Positions 16,391 to 28,400 of a stretch of 64,000 nt of DNA are shown piece after piece. The DNA is from Brienomyrus brachyistius (lineage: Eukaryota > Chordata > Actinopteri > Osteoglossiformes > Mormyridae): contig NC_064533.1 of NCBI RefSeq assembly GCF_023856365.1, forward strand, positions 35,574,118 to 35,638,117, given 5' to 3'. The position numbers and the translations under genes are program-made. The number at the start of each line of letters is the position of its first letter. The first letter of the stretch is position 1. The notes beneath the pieces are model-generated. The model worked only from the letters and a program-made list of their open reading frames with translations, had not been told where the DNA came from and made no database searches.

Positions 16391-18748
16391 TGATGGATAA
16401 TCTTCAGAACCATTGTCATCCCTCTTACCAAAGGTGGTAACATACACTAACAAACCAATTTACATCTTACTTTATAAGAAAAATGATGTCTCCATCAGAT
16501 TCTGCTAAATGTAACATGAATACCGTTTCCTGCTACATCAAGGTTTGTGTTCTGGTTATGTATACTTAAAAAAAGTTTAAAAAAATTTCTACTAACATTT
16601 GGGGAACAGAGAGTTGTCTGTAGTTAGGAGGACCTAGAAGAGAGCAGCAGTAAATCCCAGACAAAGCGCTGCCCGCAAAAGAGATGACAAACTAATTTAC
16701 TGGCAGAGATCTTTCAGTAAATTGACCTGTCCAATATAAGACATTTTGTAGGCATAGACTCAGCGTCAAATTCCAAGAATGGAGGAAGTTCAGCGCACGC
16801 TAAGAGGAGTTTTGGTTTATGTGACAGCCCTCGTTTTTCCGAGACGTCTGCTCGTGCTGAATCAAGATGCGAGAACAAAGTGATCAGATAATGAATCGCA
16901 TGGGACAGAAACACTGGAAGTGTCCCCATGCATTTCCCCATTCTTCACAGCTTATTTTTCTCTTCTTTTTAAACCCGCCCCGACAATAGTGCTGATTAAA
17001 AAGAAGACAAGCAAATCCATGGAGCATGATAAACTCACAGCAGCCCACTATTTATCGCCTAGGCTCTCAAATATGAATTACTCAGGCAGGTTTACTGATA
17101 GTGAAATAATTAAGTTAATGAATGGGAGTAAAATAATGAGCCCCTGATGCTGATGTCACCCGGCCCATTTAATTTGCGAAAAACCAAATGATCAGTGAGA
17201 CCAAATGGGGAACTTTACTGGGAGGCAGTGTAAGGGCAGTGATTAAATATGAGAACAGTAGAGACACAACATAACTCCTCCTTGGGGCGGGCAAGAACAT
17301 GTTTATATAGTGATTAAATGTATTTTTAACTGGCACATTTGAAGTTGTGCTGCCTCGTTAAGGCACTGCAAGGTCTGCCTTCTCGTTGGCAGCTGGGACG
17401 ACACCCTGACAAGATGCTACTTCCGGCATGAGAATTAATGCTAGATACACTGGTGGTCTAAATTTAAAAGAGAAACTGTCCTATGACCTTTCAGATGTTT
17501 GCGCTGCTTGATTGGATGCTTTGTTACAAAGGATGATAAACAAACAAAACAATATCTTGAAAGTAACATTGTTACAACGGGATGGAATCCCGGCATAAAC
17601 AGCAGGTACAATGCACAGTGGTTACAGTGTTAAGGAAACAATATTGTAATTAGATGCAGCTTCACTTCACTGGAGAGGCCCCAGTGCATATACTTAAGCA
17701 AGGTACTTAACATAAATGTCTTCTGTGAAATATATCCTGCTGTATAAATGGGTGAAATGTAACACTTAATGCATGCTAAATAAATGACTGAATGATGTAT
17801 TCGGCAAAACGTCTCTGGAAGGAAATCCTGCAGACTGTCCTTTACACTGGATGATTCTGAGAACAAACTTGAGCCCAAAAGGATAAAAAAAGACTGTGGG
17901 GTGTGAGGATGACAGCGGTAGATTGGGCAGAGCAGTACAAGCACCTGTGAGTCGAAAAAATCCTGGTGCATATGGTAATGGCATAGCTGTTAGTGCAGAT
18001 TTACACCAAGCAAGAGAAGGTGAACTGGAGGACGCGGAGAGACAGGGGAAATGGTAGGATTTAGATACAATTAAGGTAATTCGTAATTGATATAATATAG
18101 TATCAGGAGTACCAATTATTGTAATGAGCATTACAAATGGTATCTGTGAAGCTTACTTCATTAATGCATTACAAATATGATAAAGGCCAAATGCATGCAC
18201 TTTCATTTTTCCATATTGGTATGTGAAATTAAAATAAATAAATAAATAAAAAAATCTGTAAACTGTTTACCTCCAGCAGCAAAAGCTTGCAATATGCATA
18301 GCATTGTGGTTTGATCAGGTTTGATATTCACAGCTTAAATAATAACAACCAATTCAATGTTATGACCTTATTTACGTTTCAGTTCCTTTAATTTTGATAC
18401 TATTCCGCTAATTTATTAAGATACTAAGAAACATATTAAAATGATAAAAAAACATATTTCTTTAACATAAGGTAAACAAGCTCAGTAAATAAGTGTAAAT
18501 AATAAAATTCGGTATTGCAATATCGCCCACTGTACTATTTTTATTCACCAGAATAAAACGGACATACAACGAAAATTAGACAGTCTGGGTCTTAGGATCT
18601 TACACGATTTCACAGAAAGAAACGGCTGTTTTCCTTTGCAGATTATTGCCTTCGCGATAAAAATCTCCCAAGACCAATAAGGAAGGCTATATTTACATGT
18701 TTATGTTAAAACAACCTATTATCGGTGAATTGATGCATAATATATAAC

Positions 18749-18823
18749 AACAACGACGACAACAACAACAACGACAATAATAATAATAATTATAATAATA
18801 ATAATTATTATTATTATTATTAT
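18749..18823. repeat. AAC/AAT trinucleotide microsatellite
   Basis: Runs of AAC and GAC units pass into AAT, then TAA/ATT, forming a compound AT-rich trinucleotide tract of about 75 bp. Confidence 0.9.
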
Positions 18824-20534
18824 TTAAACATACTGACATTTAAAGTGGATTCACATTAGAAAGCATAAATACGCGGTTCCTTAAAAGCGTGAATATGGAG
18901 TGCCCGCGGATACTGGTTAGCTTGTATGTGTGTTCCTAGCTTGTGTTGATTATATTATAATATTATTACATGTATTTGTATATTTGCTTGGCGAGTTTTT
19001 TGGACAATACACTCTATATTGATAAAGTATATTTTTGTTAGGGCACTCTTGGTGTTTTGTATTTCCATTTTATATAGAGCAACATTTCACTCGCATATGC
19101 AGCAACGCTGCACAAGACCTATTATGCTTACTGATTATATATGCTTAAGTTAATTCTGTTTGTCTGATGCTAAATGCACTTATTATTTGCACTGACAAGT
19201 TTGATTTGAAGAAAAGCTTCTACCAAATAAGCTAATGTAAAGGATATTATTCATTCATTCATTCATTTTATATTTAAGTGGAGCTTTGGGATGACGTATA
19301 TCATGCGCCACTTTACTAAAACAACATGCTTCGAACTTTTTTTTAGTATAAATAAAAATAAATACAGAAGATAGAAAAAAAAATGACACAACATTTATGT
19401 CCTTTGTGTCACGCTCCAGTAATTTATCTGTTATTCAGAATATATAACGATGCTTTATGTCGATTTCTGTATTCTGCAATGCGGATGAAAGAATACTCGT
19501 CCATTTCGATGACTTTGATAGATTTTTGTCTTTCATTACACAAATGACAATAAAAGAACCGAAAAATAGAGTAAAAATAGAGATAAAAATCATACATAAC
19601 TAGCAGCATCAACTATGCAAATAATACTGCATGTAATATTACATGTACTAACCCAATTGTTGCTAATATTAGGCTACTCTAACAGAACTGTACGTCATAC
19701 GAATTTCTATACATTCAGCAAATTTTGTGATAAAACGTTACTTTTTACAGGCTGCTGATTCAACAAAACGCTTTATTACTTAAGATTCTTTAAGGCAATG
19801 CTGCTGTAATTAGCTTATATCCATGTGTGTTTGTACGTGTGTGTGCGGGCATCTTAGAAACACGGAGATGTCTATTACCGTTGTTGTATATTAAAGTCAC
19901 CCTATGCTGTCAATATAACCTGCAGTACTCTTCCACTTGAAAATGGTTACCAGAAAGCCTCATTTCGGAGTTAAATAAATAAATGTGTGTATTTCATTTG
20001 TTGGAATATAAATCAGCAACAATAACTTAAGCAGCGCGACCCTGTAAAATATTTACACCCTGTAGTTTAATCAATCAGCGAAATGTCAGGCTCATTACGG
20101 AAATATGAACAGATTGTGTGATCTTTTAAAGTAATCACCCTTATTGGTTTAGATTTCCTCCTGCCTTGTCGTGTCACTTAAGTTAATGGGATGGTAAAGG
20201 AAAGAGCGAATGGCCCATAAATTCACATCTGTCCAACTTTAACCGCTGGCCATCGGAATGAAAAAAGTATTTGAAAAATCCCGTACTGTTTTATTAACTG
20301 TTAAACCTATGTTTGAAAGCGCGTATATATACGTTTATATAGTTGGCTACAGCCTGCTCGGTTTATCATGCATCATCATGCTGTCTGTTAATCTGTACTG
20401 TGAACGCATGATTTAAACAGGCGAGAATATTACAAAAAAAATCATATTTTTGTTAGTATGATAAGGATCACCAAGAAAAGTACCAACAGGCAATGCCACG
20501 GGATAGTCCACACAATTAGGGCATTTATGCCTAA

Positions 20535-20620
20535 ATTTATTTAGCAGATGCATTAATCCAGAGCGATGTACAAGTCAGAAATCAGGTCCAGCCAGTCACT
20601 GGAGCAACTGGGGCTTAATA
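20535..20620 (+). repeat. common teleost interspersed repeat fragment
   Basis: TTTAGCAGATGCATTAATCC then AGAGCGATGTACAAGT and GAGCAACTGGGGCTTAA follow the consensus wording of a widespread fish repeat (AGCAGACGCTTTTATCC then AGCGACTTACA). Only a fragment is present. Confidence 0.5.
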
Positions 20621-22276
20621 TGAGGGCTAAATTATTGAAACCTTTGCACATATACCTGCCAAATGTGTAGAGCACTTCAGAGGTATAGCATTAGTGGAGA
20701 GGGTCTGTGTGTGTTTCAGGTTTCAGTGGCATGGACCTACAGATTCGGCAGGTGTATATATGCAAGTGTTTCAGTCAGGGGTGTCATTAGAGATTTTGGC
20801 ATATCTGATTGGGCCCTCAACCCTGACCAATCATATTATGTTACAAATTGCTGAAGCCCCCTGTGACTCAGTGACCCTTGGAACCGTGCCTCTGGTTTCA
20901 GTAATTTCACTAAAAACGTCTCTTATAAACAAGTGACTCTCCGAACATGGGCACAGCATTCCAGCCCACAGAACAACACACTGTTCTCCAAAATTAAAAA
21001 TACAAAAGTCAAACAGTAAACTGTTTATTTTGTCCACTTGGCTGGCTTTACTGAAAACAGACCGGAAACCTGATTTGTGCGCAGAGTTTGTATGCTTCTC
21101 TGGATTTCCTCTCAGCCCAAAACAGGAGTTTCAGTGAACAGATGTCCATCATTTGCCTACAGTGTGAGTTTTCTGCCTGTGATGGGCTGTTCCCAGTATT
21201 GTGCTTGTGTGTCATTGGATGGGCTGCAGACTAATTAATGCAATATTCTGTATAAGTGGTTAAGGAAGATGGATGGGTGACAGTTCGAAATATGAATGTT
21301 TTTTTTTGATATATGGAGAATATTCCCTATCACACTGAGGTCTTCACTTCCTGCCTGATTTTCCATACTAAATACCATTTACTAATCATTTGTCCTGATT
21401 TTTATAATGTCCATAGTTTTACTATGAGGCTACTAATAACTGCTTACAGTATGTACCTAGTCCATTTACAGCTTTGTTTTCCTACCTGGATCTGTTCTCA
21501 GTATAATTAATCACTGGACGCCCTCTATTGGCAGCACACAGTGAGTACGGTATAGTGACTACCGAGCCGCAGTATGTTTAGTTTAACTTTAGAATATAAC
21601 TTGTAGAGGGCTCATTGTCATGTAAACCACACCTCTGTTACTTTTGCCGATTTCAAAAAACAGTTTGTATATTGTGAATTTTTGCGTTAATTGCCCATCC
21701 CATCTGCAAAGTATCCTACAAAATCCAGCTCCGCTTCGTGGTTTGCAGGAAATTCAATTTTTGTCTTAAAGGGAAATACGTAGGGTAGTATTCAGCCGTA
21801 TCTGACCATTTTGATATAAGAAATGTTAACTGTGTGTTCGAACTATAACCTCTTTAGACATAGCGTAATATAGGAACAATTGTGTCCACAGTTGAACAAA
21901 GGTTTTTTTCTTTTGTCATTTGAATTTCAATTTCAGATCAGCATAGTAAATACATTTACTTATCCAAGACTGAACTATAGCATGTACTGTTTACAGTTTG
22001 TAACGTTTTGGCGTGTGCTTTCGCAGTCATTTAAGTTACTCAAAAACAGAAACAGGTGGATATCGGTTCTTATTCACCAAAAGCTGACCAGTGCAATCAC
22101 TATTTCCACGTTGTAAAATAGAGATTTATAAAATTGATCTAGTTGCTTTAGTTAGCTTTAATCTAGTTTTACTTGATACGCAATTAGAAAATGCTCCAAA
22201 ATAAAAAAGAGAAAATTCTCTAAACATTCAGCGATGCCAAGCATAATTTCGCGGATTTTCTCTGTCGTAATGACGC

Positions 22277-22345
22277 GAAGGGGCGGGGTTAGTGGCATCA
22301 CGTGGTTCCCATCATGCCTTTTCTTATAAATCTCGCACACACGTG
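22277..22345 (+). promoter_or_regulatory. atic proximal promoter
   Basis: Within 150 bp upstream of the start codon are a GC box (GGGCGGGG, 22281-22288), two perfect CACGTG E-boxes (22299-22304 and 22340-22345) and TATAAA (22325-22330). CACGTG sites bind MYC/MAX and USF, and purine synthesis genes are known MYC targets, so these are plausible control sites. The role is inferred. Confidence 0.55.
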
Positions 22346-22424
22346 GTCCCCCGCTATCTGGTTGAACTGAAAACTTAGCTTTCTGGGTGCAAACTTTTTC
22401 ATTGTTGCAGTGCCTGTTAATGCC

Positions 22425-25400
22425 ATGGCATCCGCTGAAATTGGTAAATTTTCTTTGTTGTTGATTTTGTGGGTATACTTAACAAAGCATTACTTAGATA
22501 TGCGTCAGTAAGACCTCCTTGTGAAGCAGAAAATGAAAATTAGCTCTACATATATTTGCGAACATTTGCTTGGAAATTGTCTAGCTAAGTTATATGTCAA
22601 TGTTTCGCTTTTAAGTGACCTACTCACTTTTGGAAGTAAAACTTTCGTTTTGTTGAATGTACTTTATTTCGTGCTAACATTGAGCGTTAAGGGAATATCT
22701 TAGTAAAACTGATAATCTGGCAAACGTTTTGTTTTTGGATGTACCGTGAGTGTCGGGCCTGGATTTGGGGGAGTTTCGGTAATCATTATTTGGTTTGAAT
22801 CTGAGCATTGGGCATTTTCCCAGCGAGTATCTGGGAAAAGAACCTTAAACGAAATGTGATTGTAATGTCTTTCATATTTTGCCAGACATCTAATGTCTTC
22901 GTATAGTACGTTCCTTTTATTTCTATTTTCTTATTGCTTAATGTTTGCTTATCGTAACGTACTCGTTTCCTAATGGGTAGTATCAGTTGCTGATTATGGT
23001 AGCGCTTTGTTATGTTGTGGGCTTCCAATATTTCATTACATTTCACAGCTATCGTTGTCTGTTTTTGAGTTCCACCACTTATCTTTGTTATTGGACTTAA
23101 TGGGAGTTTTCTCACGTTCTGTTCCTCAGCACTTCTGAGTGTGTCCGATAAGTCCGGCCTTGTAGACTTTGCCAAGCGCCTGGTGTCATTTGGACTGTCC
23201 CTTGTGGCATCAGGTGGCACTGCAAAAACTCTCCGTGATGCCGGACTGGTGGTCAGGTACATTCTGCCTTGTCTGGGTCTGTTACTTATGTCAGTAGTAG
23301 GTGCAGTGTCTGTGAAAGCAGACATCCAACCTTCAACCACTCTGCTAACTTTCATTGCGGATCAGTAACTCAGGTACTGTTACAGGATCAGTGGAAACAT
23401 CTCACTTGGACCAAAGGTTATATTGCACAAAGCAGGGTATTGTCCTGTTTAAAGTGCTTTAGGAATTTTCCAGCATTGTATGTATTGAAGGTAATGCAGA
23501 CAATATCCAGCATGTGAGGGATTATTCTTGTGAAATAGGGATTAGTGCATTCTCAGACGGACATGCCTGGTACCCCATATTGCTATGGACATGCTTAATG
23601 CGATGCCTTTTTTCCAGGGATGTGTCAGAGCTCACTGGCTTTCCAGAGATGCTGGGGGGGAGAGTGAAGACCCTGCACCCTGCCGTCCATGGGGGCATCT
23701 TGGCCCGTAACACCCCTTCTGATAAAGATGATATGGAGAAGCTTGGCTTCAGTCTAGTGAGGTAAGGGTCACGTCTACGTCTGTCTCACTTTCGTTTGGG
23801 ATCATCTTCAGTTCCTTCAGCTAACTGGAATGTCATGTGACCATATCCAGGAATGCTTGTAGTTATTAGTGATGTAGTCAGCAACAAGATTAGACCTGCA
23901 ACGTCTTCTACTTCCAGGCAATCAGATTTTAGGGTAATTGACGCAATGCTGCTGCCACTTTTGTTCAGGGAACATCACATGCCTTAATGGCCGATTGGGA
24001 TCAGGCGAGTGGTTGTCGTGATTTTGACCTGGGCTGTGCATGTGCATCCACATTAAATGTGGATACTGTCACTACCCCATTCCAGTGTAGATGGTGTATA
24101 CAGAGCCTGCTCACTGTGGACTGAAACATTAAGATGGGCTATAGATATTCTGGCGCGAAATTAGCAGGGATGTAGTGCAGCGACAAACCCACATTTAATA
24201 CCAAAAGGGTGCAAGGAGGCTACATATAGTATAAACAAGTAAATGATGTGAGAACAGACTTAGACAACACAGATAAAATACCCTGAAAAGACAGAATATG
24301 GTAATCTAGAGAAATAAATCTTTAAATGTAAGTATGATCAATTGGCTGTAGTATTTGTGTAGTTAATGAACAGAGAGCATCAGACATTCATTGCAGGAGA
24401 CGGGATATTTCTGATGTGTTACGGCTGTGGATGGAGAGTCGGCATGTCCGGCGGAGGCCTTGTGGCAGCAGGCAGGAACGATCCCCAGTAGCGTGTTTTT
24501 ATTACGGTGGTGGAATGAGCCAGTGGTTAAATGAGCTTGTTGATAGGACCCCCTGCAGCAGACGGGCAGAACTCTTCATAATATTGTCCAATTTTGCCAG
24601 CATCCCTCCAGTGGATTCAGGGTCAGTCCTGTGATTGAGCCGTCCGTCCTGATGAGCTTGTTCAGGCATCTGGCATCGCCGGAGCTGATGCTGCTGCCTT
24701 TCCAGCAGGTCACAGCGTTAAAAACAAAAAATGCACCCACCACTGCGGACTGCTGAAACCATCACTGCAGCTCGCTGCACGCATTGAGTCCTCAGAAAAT
24801 AGCCTCTGCTCTGTGCCTTTCTTGCACAGCAGCAGAACAACAATTTAAATAATTTCTGTGATTTTTAGTTTTGCATTGTTTACACAGTCAGCGATCCTGC
24901 CGTGTTTCGTCAGGGTGGTGGTGTGTAACCTGTACCCCTTCGTAAAGACGGTCTCCTCTCCTGATGTGACTGTGGCTGATGCTGTGGAGCAGATTGACAT
25001 TGGTGAGTCTCCTGTCCTTATCCGGGCACCCAGAGATGCCTGCCTGCGTTTGACTGTCCCAGTCCAGACCTGGTGTCCTGTAGTTCTCACACCACTGGCA
25101 TTCTTAACGCATGCTATCTTTACTTCTCTCAGTTGTCAAATATATTATTAAAGTCATTAAGCTGCACGTACATTAATGTTAGCCTGAAGGAACGGGAGTT
25201 TTGATTTGGTTTCTGGTTGCTCAGGTGGGGTGACATTGCTGCGGGCAGCAGCTAAGAACCATGCTTGTGTGACCGTCGTGTGTGATCCTGCTGACTATCA
25301 GCTGGTTGCCACTGAAATGGAGAAATCAGATATCCGGGGCACCTCTCTGGACACCCGCAAAACCCTCGCTCTAAAGGTAACAGTCTGGGCTGTCCTGCGC

Positions 25401-28400
25401 CGTTAAACCTGCCTACATACGATGAGTACATCGGTCCCCTGAAAGCGCGATCTTCTGAGTAACAATGACAATGGTTATGCACAAAAAGTACTTGAGCTTG
25501 AATGTAACCATGACAATGTTGCGTTTCCCTCAAAAATCTATCATTGAAAATTAGCAACAACCCGTAAGAGCTTTACAGAGGAGACTCTGGCTTTACTGAA
25601 GAAGGTAGCCAAGTGTCTGCTACATAAACATTTAACACTCTTCTTCTTTGTTTTGCTTTATAGGGTAAATTTCAAAATTTGTGTTTTTTTTTTTTTTTTT
25701 TTTTGAGGCCCTTTTGTAACCTTTTACCTTTATTGCTTTTCTGCAATTATTTCTTTTAGTATGAACTTGTGCCACCTGTTAAGTGTAAACAATACTAGGC
25801 CTGTCACGATAACAAATTTTGCTGGGCGATTAATTGTCCCAGGAATTATTGCGATAAACAATAATATTGCTGTTGTGAGACCATTTTCAAGTGATGTAAT
25901 AATAATGGCGTATTATTCAACGATCAAACTTTAATTTCTGAAAAAATGCAGTTGAATAAAAACCAAACACAACCAAAAACAAGAAATAAAATGGACTATG
26001 AAGTCTCTGTAAACAAAATCGCCCTTAAATATTAAGCATTAGGCTCAGACAGGGAAAACGGGCAAAACTGCCAGTTAGGACCTTTGTAAACAAAAATGCT
26101 AACTAACAACAAAACACTCCATATGAATAATAGCATACAAGCCGTGTGCAAATCCGTAGCTACTTTAGTCTGGAAAATTCCGAGCGAGAAATATAATTTA
26201 TTGCATATAATCATATTCATATAATTTATTGCCACATTTTACTTTACTGCTTACAGTGAACACGTCTGCCTGGGTCGAAAATTGATAATAATAATCGGAT
26301 GATCACCATAACCAATTTTTTTTTCTTCGTGTCTCAGTCTAATGCCAACCACAATGTCATCCTTCACAGACCGGAAATGAGCACGCCGCACTTCCATGAA
26401 CGCGGAAGCTGACATGTAAAGAGCTCACTGGCACGAGAGCTCAAGCCTCATTACTAGTGATGTCTCTTTCAGGCGACTTCTTTTTTTTTTTTTTTTTTTT
26501 TCTTTTTCTTTTAGTGAACGATGGGAGCCGGCTCCTTTTCAAGAGCCGGTTTATTAATGTTTATGGAATTGTCCGGGTTTTTGAGCTGCCTAAAGATTAA
26601 GGACGACAGTGACCGGAACACATTGTCTTCCGAAAAGCCCGCTCACGAGACGGCGTCTTATTTTTAACAAGCTCAAATCGGGTCACGCTAATCAGCATCA
26701 GGTTAAACGAAGAGAGGGGCGTGTTTTTTAAAAAGCTGTTTAGGACCCGAAAGAGCTGGCTCTTCTTGGTGAGCTGAGCCAAATGAGCCGATATTCCCAT
26801 TTGACAGAGAGAGACACGAGGAAAACAAGCATGCAAATGAAAGTTATCGCAGCCGGAAAAATTATCAACCTCATTTTAATTATCGTGAAATTAATTGATT
26901 TATCGTTTATTGCGACAGGCCTAAACAATACAGTGTACTTTATCCCCACACAATCAGACTTTGGATTTGAGTGAACTGTTAACAACCTGATTCTTTAATA
27001 AAAGCCAGCGTGATACCCTTGTGATGTAATGTCAAAGATTTGCTGTTTGTGATCAGAGGAACAATGGAAAAAATAATCCGTTATTGATTGTGGATGTGCC
27101 CGAGTCCGTCTGCTGTAGGAATGGACTGGCTGTGCAAGGTCCACTCTGTATGTTATCAGCGTTAAGTGTGGTTACTTCATAAGGTTTCTGGGTCAGCTGT
27201 ACTTCCCTCCGTTCCTGGGCTGTATGTAGCTTCAGATTGTCTACAGCATCAAGTGGTGAAGCAAAAATGAAAATTGCCTCGTGGAAGGTTCTTGAGAGGT
27301 TTGCAAGAGCTTAATGAACCAATTGGTTGTGGGGAGAAACCATTCTAGAAAACCCATATTGCATTGGGTGTATGATTCTTGCCCAGTTCTGAGGTCTCAA
27401 GGCTATAAGAGTCCGTGAGGAGATGTTTGATGCTTCAGGCAGTGTCATTGTCCTGTTGATGCATCTCCTCTTGGTCAGACATGCTTTGCGGTGGTTGTTC
27501 ATTCGTGTCTGAGATCTTCATTCCTCTACTTGCAGGCCTTCACTCACACTGCCCAGTATGATGAGGCTATCTCCGACTATTTCCGCAAAGAGTACAGCAG
27601 TGGCGTTTCCCATCTTCCCCTGCGCTATGGCATGAACCCTCACCAGGCCCCTGCCCAGCTGTATACCCTGCGCCCAGCTCTTCCCCTCAAAGGTATCTCT
27701 CATCTGCCCATTTAGCTGGAGACGTTCTACTATCACCTGCAGAATAATGCCTCGAACTTGGGGAATCTTGTCTTTTTAGTCCGAAGTTGAGGCCAACTGA
27801 CTGATCGGCCATAAAAAATATAAGAAAACGGACGATTTTTAAGCAGTTTGACAATTGTCTTCGGCCCACTAATAAGACTACAGGACCGATAGTGACCGAT
27901 TGGCACGCTGCCACACGGAGCGCTCACTGTGTCAGTGTTGTAGTGTCTATCAGCACTTGCAATAGTGAACCTGCGCAACATCCCCCCCCCCCTCTAGTCC
28001 TAAGCCCCTTAAATAATTATCCTCTTTCTTCACAGCAGATATTCTCAGTGCTGGTCTGGTGATCTGGTGCATGAGCATGTTTCCCAACTTTTCCTACCTG
28101 TCCATTTAGGGCAGGACAACCAAGTGTGTCAATTAGACAATTAATTGGAGTATCTGAGTGCTTATTTGGAATGCAGTATTCCCTATTAACATAACTGGTC
28201 GTCATATTGTCCAATTTTGCACAAATTGTGTTTATTATACCTCACAATGTCCCTATGCCATCACTACAATGGTCTTTTGTCACCAGTGGTAAATGGCTCG
28301 CCGGGATTCATCAACCTGTGTGACGCCCTGAATGCCTGGCAGCTGGTGCGGGAACTGAAGCGAGCGCTGGGGGTCCCCGCTGCTGCCTCCTTTAAGCATG

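Larger units (their letters stand above)
14652..22270. other. gene-free interval between mnx2 and atic
   Basis: No ORF resembles a known protein. Contents I can name are SINE fragments (15785-16075, 16283-16390, 20535-20620), a C-run (about 15870-15883), an AAC/AAT microsatellite (18749-18823) and a SINE-tail-like fragment (21180-21275). A stretch at about 16680-17230 has developmental-enhancer-like composition with TAATTA-type words and could be conserved regulatory DNA for mnx2. This is inference only. Confidence 0.45.

Noticed and set aside
22786..23355. 189-aa minus-strand ORF
   Set aside because: Antisense to atic exon 2 and its flanking introns. The middle is the complement of conserved IMP cyclohydrolase codons.
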